A stretch of 64,000 nucleotides of DNA from CAYMAZ01 sp964388575 (GTDB lineage Bacteria; Bacteroidota; Bacteroidia; Bacteroidales; DTU049), in NCBI GenBank assembly GCA_964388575.1, contig CAYMAZ010000003.1, forward strand, positions 62,001-126,000, written 5' to 3'. A program made the translations under genes and the position numbers. Position 1 is the stretch's first letter, and every line of letters starts with the position of its first letter. Positions 9,510 through 17,905 of this stretch are shown here, piece after piece. The notes under the pieces are model-generated. The model ran no database searches, had not been told where the DNA came from, and worked only from the letters and a program-made list of their open reading frames with translations.

Positions 9510-10490
9510 ATGCTTACGAAACTATTTAAAAATCTTGCAGACTACAGATGGCTGATCGCTTTCGGAGTAATGCTATTGTTTTTTTTACCATTTGATTTTA
9601 CGTTTTATTCAACTTTTCCTGCAGGTTCACTCCTGAAATATTATCACATAGCTGATGATTTTTTTCTGTTTCAGAACAAAGCAATATTTCTTTTACTGAC
9701 TCTTGCGATCATTATTTTTGCTTCATTGTTTCATCAAATGCTGATTGCAAACAAACTTCTCCCTACCCGTCATTACTTAAGTTTATTTTATACTGTATTG
9801 ATCATTGCACTGTGGTATCCTGTAATACCGACATTTTACGATTTGCTGACAGCCGGATTTCTTTTTCTTGGTATCAACAGTATTTTTGCATCTGAAAATT
9901 CCGGACAGCCCTTAATCAGAGTGTTTGATGCAACTTTTCTGATCAGCATTTCCTGTGTTCTGAATATATATCTTTTCCCCTTTTTGTTACTGCCGTTTTT
10001 AGCATTGTTTTTTTTCAGGCAATTCAGCTGGCAATTTTGGGCATCTGCTCTAACCGGAATCATTGTTCCACATTTTTTTCTGATGTCAGCAAATTTTTTC
10101 TTTTTTGAAAAAATTTTTTATGCTGATTTTTTTTACAATGTTATTGATCATTTTCAAATCAGTTTGGATAAGTATACCAAGTTCCCGTTTGCCTGGGCAA
10201 TTACGTCACCCCTCTTCTTAATATCCACTTTCCGGATTATCTCCTCACTTGGCGAAAAGAAAATCATTGTCAGAAAAAAAACAGTTTTACTACTTTGGGT
10301 AATCTTTTTTGCCTTGTTATTATTTCTGATCAGCGATATTCCCGTTTCATTACTGATATTGATTATTGCAATGCCATTTGGATATTTTATTTCATTTACC
10401 CTCCGTCGGGTTCAGGAAAAAAGACTTTTAATCATTTTAACTGATTTATCTGTCCCGGCAATCCTGTTAATTCATCTTTTTTTGTTATAA
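9510..10490 (+). CDS. Multi-pass membrane protein, DUF6427-like
   Basis: 326 residues, very hydrophobic and Phe-rich, with about nine predicted membrane segments starting with YRWLIAFGVMLLFFLPF. No catalytic motif is visible. Its N-terminus and position directly after purD resemble the uncharacterised DUF6427 family, which I recall near purD in Flavobacteriia; that assignment is from memory of context and sequence style. The polytopic layout with short loops resembles O-antigen or lipid-linked sugar proteins, and a glycosyltransferase follows, but the function is unknown. The start lies 7 bp after the purD stop. Confidence 0.7.
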   Translation: MLTKLFKNLADYRWLIAFGVMLLFFLPFDFTFYSTFPAGSLLKYYHIADDFFLFQNKAIFLLLTLAIIIFASLFHQMLIANKLLPTRHYLSLFYTVLIIALWYPVIPTFYDLLTAGFLFLGINSIFASENSGQPLIRVFDATFLISISCVLNIYLFPFLLLPFLALFFFRQFSWQFWASALTGIIVPHFFLMSANFFFFEKIFYADFFYNVIDHFQISLDKYTKFPFAWAITSPLFLISTFRIISSLGEKKIIVRKKTVLLLWVIFFALLLFLISDIPVSLLILIIAMPFGYFISFTLRRVQEKRLLIILTDLSVPAILLIHLFLL

Positions 10491-10527
10491 TCCAAACTCA
10501 GTCTGTCAATCCGAAGTGATAAATTTT

Positions 10528-10535
10528 TATTTTTG
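10528..10535 (+). promoter_or_regulatory. -7 promoter element of glycosyltransferase gene
   Basis: TATTTTTG, a full match to TAnnTTTG, 39 bp before ATG 10575. Confidence 0.5.
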
Positions 10536-10574
10536 CCTTACCAAAAAACAAACTGACAGATTCGAACTTCCGCA

Positions 10575-11681
10575 ATGAGATCTGCAAAACATTATAAAAT
10601 CCTTTGTCTGGTTGCACATCGCCCCGGAAGATCACCAGGACAAAGATTCCGTTTTGAACAATATCTGACTTATCTTGAGCAGCATGGTTTTAAATGTACG
10701 ATATCTTATCTGCTCAATGAACATGACGACCGCATTTTTTACAGCAGAAACAATTTCCGGAAGAAGTTTCTGATATTTCAAAAAGCACGCCGTACCAGGC
10801 AAAGAGATCTGCAGAACCTGAAAGATTATCATGCTGTGTTTATTTACAGGGAAGCCATGATGCATGGTTCTGTGTTTTTTGAAAAGAAAATCTCAGAAAG
10901 TGGAATACCAGTTATTTATGATTTTGATGATGCGATCTGGCTGTTTGATGTTTCAGAGAACAATAAAAAGTTTGGGTGGCTCAAGCGTCCCCAAAAAACC
11001 TCTGAAATAATCGGGCTGAGTTCACTAACAATTGTCGGAAACAGTTATCTCGCAAATTATGCCAGCCGCTTTTCCAATTCTGTCAGGATTATTCCTACAA
11101 CAATTGACACTGCATACTATCAAAACCCTTCCGTCAGAAATGATAAAACAAAGATCTGCATCGGATGGACAGGGTCTTCAACAACGCTGAAACATTTCGG
11201 ACTGTCTGTGCCGGTGTTGAAAAAAATCTCAGACAAGTATCCCGGAAAAATTACTGTCAAACTCATCTCTGATGTAAAATATGAAACTGATGAAATCGAT
11301 TATCAGTTCTGCCACTGGAACAAAGAGAACGAAGTTGAAGACCTGATGGACATTGACATCGGCATTATGCCTTTGCCCGATGACGAATGGGCGAAAGGCA
11401 AATGTGGGTTTAAAGGACTGCAATACATGTCGCTCGAAATTCCGGCGATCATGTCTCCGGTCGGGGTCAACAATTCGATCATAAAAGATGGTGAAAACGG
11501 ATTTCTGGCAGCGACTGAAAAAGAATGGATCGAAAAATTATCATTGTTGATTGAATCTGATGATTTGAGAAAAACCATTGGAAAAGCAGGCAGGAAAACC
11601 GTTGAAGAAAAATATTCCTTTGAGGCAAATAAACATAAATGGCTTGAAGCATTTCAGGCAGTCGTCGATGGCAATACTTAA
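10575..11681 (+). CDS. GT-B fold glycosyltransferase (GT4-type)
   Basis: 368 residues. The N-terminal half has a Rossmann-type start (KILCLVAHRPGRSPGQRFR) and IPVIYDFDDAIW; the C-terminal half has the donor-binding domain, with IGWTGSSTT, GIMPLPDDEWAKGKCGFK and a conserved acidic stretch before MSPVGVNNSI. This is typical of group 1 glycosyltransferases that move a nucleotide-sugar residue onto a glycan or lipid acceptor. No signal peptide or membrane segment is seen, so it acts in the cytoplasm or at the inner face of the membrane. It is not within a polysaccharide cluster and the acceptor is unknown. Its 3' end overlaps the start of rnhB by 14 bp. Confidence 0.85.
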   Translation: MRSAKHYKILCLVAHRPGRSPGQRFRFEQYLTYLEQHGFKCTISYLLNEHDDRIFYSRNNFRKKFLIFQKARRTRQRDLQNLKDYHAVFIYREAMMHGSVFFEKKISESGIPVIYDFDDAIWLFDVSENNKKFGWLKRPQKTSEIIGLSSLTIVGNSYLANYASRFSNSVRIIPTTIDTAYYQNPSVRNDKTKICIGWTGSSTTLKHFGLSVPVLKKISDKYPGKITVKLISDVKYETDEIDYQFCHWNKENEVEDLMDIDIGIMPLPDDEWAKGKCGFKGLQYMSLEIPAIMSPVGVNNSIIKDGENGFLAATEKEWIEKLSLLIESDDLRKTIGKAGRKTVEEKYSFEANKHKWLEAFQAVVDGNT

Positions 11682-12267
11682 ATCATTTTACGGAGAACAG
11701 ATTCCCGAAGCCGGTTGCGATGAAGCCGGACGGGGCTGTCTTGCAGGCCCGGTGGTGGCAGCAGCAGTAGTTTTATCTCCTGAAACAGTCATTCCAGGAC
11801 TTGATGATTCAAAAAAACTCAGTCATAAACAACGCCTTGCACTGAAAGATGTAATCAAAGAAAAAGCAGTTTCATGGTCAGTTGCTTTCATTGACAACTT
11901 AGTGATTGACGAAGTCAACATTCTCAATGCCACCTGGCTTGCCATGCATGAGGCGCTGGACAGACTCAGTACACCTCCTGCATTCATTCTGATTGACGGA
12001 AACAGATTTAAGCCCTACCGGAATATTCCCTACCTGTGTGTGATCAAAGGTGACGGAAAATACATGAGCATAGCTGCAGCATCAGTGCTTGCCAAAACCG
12101 CAAGAGACGAATTTATGGAGAAAATTCACCGGGAATTTCCGAATTATAATTGGAAAAAAAACAAAGGGTATCCAACAATGGAACACAAACTTGCAATTCA
12201 CAAACATGGTTTTACACCCCATCACAGAAGTACATTTTCTGCATCAATTCAAATGAAAATATTTTAA
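11668..12267 (+). CDS. rnhB: Ribonuclease HII
   Basis: 199 residues from ATG 11668; the frame is open further upstream inside the glycosyltransferase gene, but homology begins just after this ATG. RNase HII removes ribonucleotides embedded in DNA and RNA of RNA-DNA hybrids. The acidic active-site residues are in CDEAGRG and ILIDGN, and KGDGKYMSIAAASVLAKTARD is the standard family block. The 14-bp overlap with the previous gene suggests translational coupling. Size and motifs are normal. Confidence 0.95.
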   Translation: MAILKSFYGEQIPEAGCDEAGRGCLAGPVVAAAVVLSPETVIPGLDDSKKLSHKQRLALKDVIKEKAVSWSVAFIDNLVIDEVNILNATWLAMHEALDRLSTPPAFILIDGNRFKPYRNIPYLCVIKGDGKYMSIAAASVLAKTARDEFMEKIHREFPNYNWKKNKGYPTMEHKLAIHKHGFTPHHRSTFSASIQMKIF

Positions 12268-12272
12268 GTTTG
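12265..12272 (+). promoter_or_regulatory. -7 promoter element of CAP-protein gene
   Basis: TAAGTTTG, a full consensus match, overlapping the rnhB stop codon; 38 bp upstream of the CAP gene ATG. Confidence 0.55.
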
Positions 12273-12310
12273 CTTATACTATTTTCATACACATTTGAGT
12301 TAATTCTTTT

Positions 12311-13060
12311 ATGCTGAATCTGCTTTTCTACAAATCTGTTCTTGTTATGATTTTATTGCTATCCGTAACTCATTCATCGGATTGCAGCACGGGAGCATTT
12401 ACTTTTCCGGCAGGCACGTTGACCAATTCACAATATGCCTCACTTTGCAGGGCTGACGGGTGGAATGTGGACGAACTGAACACCGGATTGAACTCGGGGT
12501 ATCTTACTGAAGAAGAAAAAAATCTGATCCTCGCCACAAATATGGTCAGAACAGACCCTGCAAAATTTGCTGAACTGTATGTGAAAGAAGTGATCGGATA
12601 TTACAATGGAAAGTATCTGATGTATCCCGGTGAAACACCAATTCTAACAAAAGAAGGTAGAACTCCTGCAACACAACTGTACAGGCAGTTGATGTCCATA
12701 AATCCGATGGGCATTCTCATTCCTTCGCCCGGCATGTCAAAAGCTGCACGAAATCATGCTCAGAGCCAGAGCATAAGCGGACAGACCGGTCACGGTCCAA
12801 CAAATTCACTCAGTAAGAGATTGAATCAGCAGGGAACCTGGCATAAATGCATGGGTGAAAATATCACCTACGGTCCAAAATACGGACATCATGCTGTGCT
12901 TGAACTGCTTATCGACGACAATGTCCGCTCAAGAGACCACAGGCGAAATATTCTGGATACTGAGTATACTTTTATCGGTGTGGGCAGCGCAACGCACAAA
13001 AAATACAGATGGACTTTTGTTGTAACATATGCATGTGCGTATACCGAATTTTCAAACTAA
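12311..13060 (+). CDS. Secreted CAP (SCP/PR-1) domain protein
   Basis: 249 residues. A hydrophobic N-terminal segment (VLVMILLLSVTHSSDC) looks like a signal peptide and could be read as a weak lipobox. The CAP domain runs from about residue 70 to the end: NMVRTDPAKFAE, NHAQSQ with GHGP, GENITYG, then HRRNILDTEYTFIGVG. The paired His and acidic residues of the CAP cleft appear present. Bacterial CAP proteins are extracytoplasmic and mostly without a known activity. It has its own promoter and ends about 90 bp from a convergent lipoprotein gene. It is the one predicted exported protein here without Gln after its cleavage site. Confidence 0.85.
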   Translation: MLNLLFYKSVLVMILLLSVTHSSDCSTGAFTFPAGTLTNSQYASLCRADGWNVDELNTGLNSGYLTEEEKNLILATNMVRTDPAKFAELYVKEVIGYYNGKYLMYPGETPILTKEGRTPATQLYRQLMSINPMGILIPSPGMSKAARNHAQSQSISGQTGHGPTNSLSKRLNQQGTWHKCMGENITYGPKYGHHAVLELLIDDNVRSRDHRRNILDTEYTFIGVGSATHKKYRWTFVVTYACAYTEFSN

Positions 13061-13147
13061 CCTGATCTCACTTCAGCGCTGCCGCAGGGATATTTCGCAG
13101 GGCTGAATTACTTTCCTACAACTTCTACAATATGATTTTATTCAGGA

Positions 13148-13747
13148 TTAATTGTTTATATGATAGTTTTTAAGTTCCCACACGATGGTGTCATTATCCG
13201 TAGTTATGATTTTTCTTTTTATTATGCCAATATGTTTTACAAAATAATGGATAAGAATATCTTCTCCTTGCATTTTCCTTTCGAAAACATGTACACTTTC
13301 ATAAATTGTATCATTAATAATTATGTAGTTAAAGTACTTGTATTTAAAAGGATCACCAAAACTACTTTGAGGAAAAATAAAAATATAACCACTCATTGAA
13401 TTCAAGTAAAATGCATATTTATTTTCAAAGTCAGCAAGGAAAGGCTCTATATATCTGAGAAATATGTTATTAGAAAAAGAGCTGTGAAACTCTTGAGTAA
13501 TGGTTTCATATTTGCAAATACAATAAACGTGATCATCATCTTTTACAAGCATATTAGTTTTGTATAATGATATGCTGTCAATATTTTTAGTAATTGAATC
13601 CTCATATATCCAATAAGATCCTTCAGGAAACATCACATAATCCTTAAACTCTTGTGGCATATAGTATGTTGGTTTTTCTTTTTTGCAATTTGCCCCTATG
13701 ATGAGAAGCCATGCCATTAATATTAAAAAAAATGTTTTTGTTTTCAT
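13148..13747 (-). CDS. Hypothetical lipoprotein
   Basis: 199 residues with a lipoprotein signal ending IGANC followed by KKEKP. The remainder is rich in Tyr, Ile, Asn and Asp and looks like a single beta-rich domain (FPEGSYWIYEDS; DTIVWELKNYHIN at the end). I do not recognise a family. It follows the T9SS cargo gene by 13 bp on the same strand, so the two are likely one message. The codon use is noticeably more AT-rich than in neighbouring housekeeping genes. Confidence 0.72.
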   Translation of the reverse strand: MKTKTFFLILMAWLLIIGANCKKEKPTYYMPQEFKDYVMFPEGSYWIYEDSITKNIDSISLYKTNMLVKDDDHVYCICKYETITQEFHSSFSNNIFLRYIEPFLADFENKYAFYLNSMSGYIFIFPQSSFGDPFKYKYFNYIIINDTIYESVHVFERKMQGEDILIHYFVKHIGIIKRKIITTDNDTIVWELKNYHINN

Positions 13748-13760
13748 ATTTCACTTTGCA

Positions 13761-14444
13761 TTATAGGACAATACATTTTCTGACAAACTGACCATCGTTT
13801 GTATGAACAGTCAGCACATACATTCCCTTGGGCAAATGCGAAACACAAATTCTGCTGGTGAATGTGCTTTGATAAACAGTGCGACCTGTGATGTCAGTTA
13901 TGGTTAGGCGGCTTGGTTCTTCGGGAAACTGGGTTTGGATGTATAATACATCTGATGCTGGGTTTGGATAGATAATAACTTCAAAGTAGTTTTCATAGTT
14001 TTCAATAAATGTTACTGTAACTTGAATAAAAGAACTATCAGCTAAAAATAAGCTATTGAAAGGCTGACAGTTTGGATTGTGTAAAACTGTATCAAAAAGC
14101 ATTATGCATTTTATAGTATATGTATTAGGCAAAAGACAACCAATATTTACCGAGTCATGAATCGGTAATGTCATTGTCCATCCACCACAAAAATTGTAAT
14201 GAAAAATTATATTAACATCATTGTCGAAAATTTGAACAGTAGTTGCTGTAAGTTTTACTGGATTATATCTTTCTCCCTCAATATGCACAAAAACCGAATC
14301 AAAGTCTGTGGGGGTTGCAGGGGTAATATACATCGTGTCTATTGTCTGAGATATTACATCTTTGTTCCAAACTAATGTGCTGACTAACAACAAAGCAATG
14401 AATATGCTTTTTGAAAGTAAACGTTTTCTAATTGTTTTTATCAT
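13761..14444 (-). CDS. Small secreted protein with T9SS type A sorting domain
   Basis: 227 residues. A signal peptide ends at DVISQ (Gln at +1). The middle region has beta-sandwich character with two Cys, and the last 75 residues form a type A CTD: VIIYPNPASDVLYIQ, LTITDITGRTVYQS, LPKGMYVLTVHTNDGQFVRKCIVL. The CTD should direct export by the T9SS encoded in this window and removal by PorU. The cargo domain is not recognised. A possible promoter lies about 140 bp upstream, giving a long leader. Confidence 0.85.
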   Translation of the reverse strand: MIKTIRKRLLSKSIFIALLLVSTLVWNKDVISQTIDTMYITPATPTDFDSVFVHIEGERYNPVKLTATTVQIFDNDVNIIFHYNFCGGWTMTLPIHDSVNIGCLLPNTYTIKCIMLFDTVLHNPNCQPFNSLFLADSSFIQVTVTFIENYENYFEVIIYPNPASDVLYIQTQFPEEPSRLTITDITGRTVYQSTFTSRICVSHLPKGMYVLTVHTNDGQFVRKCIVL

Positions 14445-14582
14445 AATTTCAAAAAATTACTTTTAGAATAAAAACATTTAGTACAAACAAAATGTAATGC
14501 TGCCAAACACATTGTAAGCAACATTGCGACAGTGTTGACATTGAAATGCTGTTTTTAATGGGAAACAGAGTCAAAATCAATG

Positions 14583-14590
14583 CAAATATA
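14583..14590 (-). promoter_or_regulatory. Possible -7 element of T9SS cargo/lipoprotein pair
   Basis: Reads TATATTTG on the minus strand. It is 140 bp from ATG 14444, so an unusually long leader would result; a nearer promoter may have been missed. Confidence 0.35.
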
Positions 14591-14712
14591 AACTTTTTGC
14601 TGTGGAATTCAAATTTTATTGTGATTATACTGAGATTCGTAAATCAGAAGTCTCATAATTTCCATGCAGATTTTTCTTTAGTTAATCGTTATTTTCTGTG
14701 AATAGTTTTTTG

Positions 14713-14720
14713 TAAGTTTG
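14713..14720 (+). promoter_or_regulatory. -7 promoter element of PqqD-like gene
   Basis: TAAGTTTG, a full consensus match, 17 bp before ATG 14738. Confidence 0.6.
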
Positions 14721-14737
14721 CAAAATAATATGATATC

Positions 14738-15106
14738 ATGTTCACCGGAAAACTCAAGCGTAAACTTGCTACTGTTGATCCATATCAACTGATCCCCGCA
14801 CCATTGTTTCAACACCGGGTGAACGATTCAGAAAATGTTGAAATTCATGTTCCCAAATTTAAAAATGAAGCATTTGGAAAACTGTTTCTTTCAAAAAAGT
14901 CAAAACCATATCATGTGATAGAACTTGATGAAACAGGATCAAGAGTATATTCACGTTTCAACGGTGAGCGGAACATCAAAGAAATACTTGAGCTGGTTCG
15001 CACAGATGGAAAAGAACCCATTGAACAGCTTGAAGAAAGATGCTTTTCATTTATACAACAGCTATTTAATCAAAAATATATAACATTCAAACAATTACAA
15101 ACTTAA
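14738..15106 (+). CDS. PqqD-like (RiPP recognition element fold) protein
   Basis: 122 residues, soluble. The C-terminal 75 residues match the PqqD pattern: ELDETGSRVYSRFNGERNIKEILELV, then a helix-rich stretch ending FIQQLFNQKYITFKQL. PqqD-type domains bind leader peptides in PQQ and other RiPP pathways, but many stand-alone copies in Bacteroidota have no known partner. No radical SAM maturase or precursor peptide is adjacent; MiaB at 22 kb is a tRNA enzyme. It lies 24 bp upstream of pepD on the same strand. The 45-residue N-terminal extension (basic, then IHVPKFKN) is not part of the core domain. Confidence 0.75.
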   Translation: MFTGKLKRKLATVDPYQLIPAPLFQHRVNDSENVEIHVPKFKNEAFGKLFLSKKSKPYHVIELDETGSRVYSRFNGERNIKEILELVRTDGKEPIEQLEERCFSFIQQLFNQKYITFKQLQT

Positions 15107-15117
15107 TACATTTTTAC

Positions 15118-15123
15118 AGGAGG
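15118..15123 (+). promoter_or_regulatory. Perfect Shine-Dalgarno sequence for pepD
   Basis: AGGAGG, seven bases before the pepD ATG at 15131. Shine-Dalgarno motifs are generally weak or absent in Bacteroidota and I saw no equally perfect one before other genes here. Confidence 0.8.
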
Positions 15124-15130
15124 AAAACGC

Positions 15131-16594
15131 ATGAGCCAGGAAATTAAAAAATTAGCACCAGAAGCATTGTGGAACCATTTTTACGAATTAACCCAGATTC
15201 CCCGTCCATCAAAACATGAACAGGATGCAGCAGAGTATGTGAGAAAATTCGGTGAATCACTCGGACTTGAAACGATTAAAGACCAGATAGGAAATATTCT
15301 CATACGCAAACCGGCGACTCCCGGTATGGAAGACAGAAAAACCATTATTCTTCAGGGCCATGTTGATATGGTTCCGCAGAAAAACAGTGATACAGAGCAT
15401 GACTTTAAGACAGACCCGATCAGGGCATACATCGACGGCGAATGGGTAAGAGCAAAAGGGACAACCCTTGGCGCAGACAACGGCATTGGTGTTGCTGCTG
15501 CCATGGCTGTGCTTGAAGAAAAGAATCTGTCACACGGCCCCATCGAAGTACTTGTTACCATTGATGAAGAAACAGGAATGACCGGAGCTTTCGGAATTCA
15601 GCCCGGCTTTCTGCAGGGAGACATTCTGCTGAATCTTGATTCGGAAGACGAAGGTGAACTTTACATCGGATGTGCCGGAGGAATTGACACCAATGCAGAA
15701 TTTGTATACAAAGAAGAGACTGTGACCAATGATATCGTCGCATATAAAATATCTGTCACCGGCCTGAAAGGCGGACACAGCGGCCTTGATATTCATCTCG
15801 GCAGAGGAAACGCAAACAAGCTGATGAACAGAATATTGTGGCACGGTTTCCGTGAGCACGAAATGCGTCTTGCATCCATTGACGGAGGAAGCCTGAGAAA
15901 TGCTATCCCGCGCGAATCATTTGCTGTTATCACTGTGCCAAAGGCCCAACAGGACAAATTTGAAAACTGCTTTGAAAAAATGGGAAATGAAATCATCAAT
16001 GAATATCAGAATTCAGATCCCGATGTGGCCATCAAGCTTGAATTGTCAGAAAAACCAGCTTCAGTGATCGATGCTCAAGCAACAGAACATCTGTTGAATT
16101 CTGTCTATGCATGTGTTGACGGAATTATCCGTATGAGCCCTGACATGCCCGGAGTAGTTGAAACCTCAACGAATCTGGCACTTGTCAAATCAGGTAACGG
16201 AAAAATATCCATCGCATCCCTTCAGAGAAGTTCTGTTGATACAGCAAAAACAGTTGTGGCATACAGTGTAAGATCTGCCTTTGAACCCAACGGTGCAAAA
16301 GTTGAACATAAGGGTGAATATCCCGGGTGGAAACCCAATGTGGAATCTCCAATCCTGAAAGCCATGAAAGAAAGTTATCAAAACAAATATGGCAAAATAC
16401 CCGAAGTTAAGGTTATCCACGCCGGACTGGAATGCGGAATCATCGGAGCAGCATGCGGACGTGAACTGGATATGATTTCATTTGGCCCCACCATCAGATT
16501 TCCGCACTCACCGGACGAAAAAGTCAATATCAAAACTGTTGAACTTTTTTATGAATTTCTGCTTGAAACCCTCAAAAACGCCCCGAAAAAATAA
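15131..16594 (+). CDS. pepD: Aminoacyl-histidine dipeptidase (M20C)
   Basis: 487 residues, the normal size for the cytosolic Xaa-His dipeptidase PepD, which splits dipeptides such as carnosine. Di-zinc residues are visible in LQGHVDMVPQ, TLGADNGIG, IDEETGMTG (with the catalytic Glu) and LNLDSEDEG. The lid domain (about 185-400) is present and the last metal His is in GPTIRFPHSP. A perfect Shine-Dalgarno sequence precedes it. It follows the PqqD-like gene and ends at a clear terminator, so the two form a likely transcription unit. Confidence 0.94.
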   Translation: MSQEIKKLAPEALWNHFYELTQIPRPSKHEQDAAEYVRKFGESLGLETIKDQIGNILIRKPATPGMEDRKTIILQGHVDMVPQKNSDTEHDFKTDPIRAYIDGEWVRAKGTTLGADNGIGVAAAMAVLEEKNLSHGPIEVLVTIDEETGMTGAFGIQPGFLQGDILLNLDSEDEGELYIGCAGGIDTNAEFVYKEETVTNDIVAYKISVTGLKGGHSGLDIHLGRGNANKLMNRILWHGFREHEMRLASIDGGSLRNAIPRESFAVITVPKAQQDKFENCFEKMGNEIINEYQNSDPDVAIKLELSEKPASVIDAQATEHLLNSVYACVDGIIRMSPDMPGVVETSTNLALVKSGNGKISIASLQRSSVDTAKTVVAYSVRSAFEPNGAKVEHKGEYPGWKPNVESPILKAMKESYQNKYGKIPEVKVIHAGLECGIIGAACGRELDMISFGPTIRFPHSPDEKVNIKTVELFYEFLLETLKNAPKK

Positions 16595-16616
16595 ATCAAA
16601 TTTTTTCTGATCAAAA

Positions 16617-16647
16617 AGGCTGTCTCATTTGGGACAGTCTTTTTTTG
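16617..16647 (+). terminator. Rho-independent terminator of PqqD-pepD unit
   Basis: The stem AGGCTGTC/GACAGTCT (one G-T pair) encloses a short loop and is followed by seven or more T. It starts 23 bp after the pepD stop. Its 17-base core GTCTCATTTGGGACAGT recurs exactly on the minus strand after queG. Confidence 0.88.
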
Positions 16648-16693
16648 TATACGACCGGACCACCTGACCATTTGACCACTTGTCCACATCTTT

Positions 16694-16759
16694 AGGAATG
16701 ATTAATACTTAACTTCTAAAGACCAAAGGAATTTTAAGTAGCAAAGTGAAAATAGTAAA
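16694..16759 (+). repeat. Degenerate dispersed repeat, copy B
   Basis: About 66 bp in the pepD-DUF4476 gap, matching copy A at 8056-8120 at about 77% by hand. It is preceded by a run of short imperfect GACC-containing repeats (16651-16687). Confidence 0.5.
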
Positions 16760-16822
16760 CATCAAATATCCCAGGGGGATCACTTTGTGAGAAAATATTC
16801 AATATCGCCTAAATCAGTATTT

Positions 16823-16851
16823 AAAAAAATGGCCTCGCAACTGAGGCCATT
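16823..16851 (-). terminator. Terminator of DUF4476/LPP20 unit
   Basis: A perfect 9-bp stem (AATGGCCTC/GAGGCCATT) with a six-base loop. On the minus strand it is followed by a run of T, as expected for termination after the DUF4476 gene that ends at 16881. Confidence 0.87.
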
Positions 16852-16880
16852 GGATTCATAAAATTTTTAAAGATAAATGG

Positions 16881-17837
16881 TTACCTGTTTTTTCCTCTCA
16901 CATATGTGTCCAGTTCATCAACTGAGCTGCTGAAAGTAAAAGCATCATTCAGCTTGTAATAGTTATTCAGGTCATAAACATAATCATATGCAAATTTTGC
17001 AAATTGCAGTTTCGAATCTTCAAAACTGAATAATCCCATGATTTCTTTGACCTGAGAACACAGCAAACAGTTTGAAGTAGTGATCTGCTTTGCAACAGTC
17101 AGTTTAGTGTCTTCAAAGGTCTTTGAACTGATTGAACGTTTTGCATCAGTAAAATCCTGTTCTGACATTGGCCAAGGACACCCGATTTTTCCGTTGTATC
17201 CTGGCATCTGATAGGTTTTGGGTGTTTCAGTTTGTGTGTGTCTTCTTTCTGGTTGCTTTGTTCTGTGGCTTTCTCTGTGAGTAACCTGTGTTTGGGTTGT
17301 AAAACCTGGTTCATCAATTTCTGTTGTTGGTACTGTAATTTTTACGTCCATTTCAATTGGTTTTCCGGTTTCAGGATCAATAACCTGTGTGCCGATTCTC
17401 ATTGTTTCAGTTGAAGGATTTTCTTTTACTGTGTGTGAAGGGATTGTGACAGGCTGTGTTTCAACTGGCTGGGTTACAACCTGAGCCTGCGGTGTAATCA
17501 CTTCAAAAGAGTGAAGGCGCATAACGGTTTTATTTTTCTCTGGCCGGATGATATATTTCGAATGGGTGAAATTTCCATCATAATCCTTGGTTTGAACATT
17601 TTTGTCAATATCCTTGATTTTTTCATTTTCAAAAATAATTTTCACTCTCAGAAAATCCTGTTTGATATCAGGCAGAAACACACTTGCCTGAGGTTCAGGA
17701 GTTTGTTTGATTCCATCAATAATGACCCAAAAGCGTTCACCGTTTTGATGGAAAATTGTCAATTGGGAACTTTGAGCCAGCAATCCGTTGATTGCAAATA
17801 CAATAAACAACAAAAACAATCCGGTTTTCTTTTTCAT
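16881..17837 (-). CDS. Secreted DUF4476 protein
   Basis: 318 residues from ATG 17837, chosen because it begins the signal peptide MKKKTGLF...LLAQ (Gln at +1); the frame extends nine codons further upstream. An N-terminal beta-rich domain (ERFWVIIDGIKQ; VKIIFENEKIKDID) is followed by a Thr/Pro/Gln-rich linker (about 120-215) and a C-terminal DUF4476 helical domain (CPWPMSEQDFTDAKRSISS to VDELDTYVRG). The DUF4476 function is unknown. It is the last gene of a minus-strand run with two FlgT/LPP20-like proteins and ends at a strong terminator. The long polar linker suggests a periplasmic or surface tether. Confidence 0.82.
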   Translation of the reverse strand: MKKKTGLFLLFIVFAINGLLAQSSQLTIFHQNGERFWVIIDGIKQTPEPQASVFLPDIKQDFLRVKIIFENEKIKDIDKNVQTKDYDGNFTHSKYIIRPEKNKTVMRLHSFEVITPQAQVVTQPVETQPVTIPSHTVKENPSTETMRIGTQVIDPETGKPIEMDVKITVPTTEIDEPGFTTQTQVTHRESHRTKQPERRHTQTETPKTYQMPGYNGKIGCPWPMSEQDFTDAKRSISSKTFEDTKLTVAKQITTSNCLLCSQVKEIMGLFSFEDSKLQFAKFAYDYVYDLNNYYKLNDAFTFSSSVDELDTYVRGKNR

Positions 17838-17905
17838 AACTCTTTGATTTATATTTATTAACATTAATTTTTGGATTCGGAAATCTTTTTTTCCACAATA
17901 ATCTG

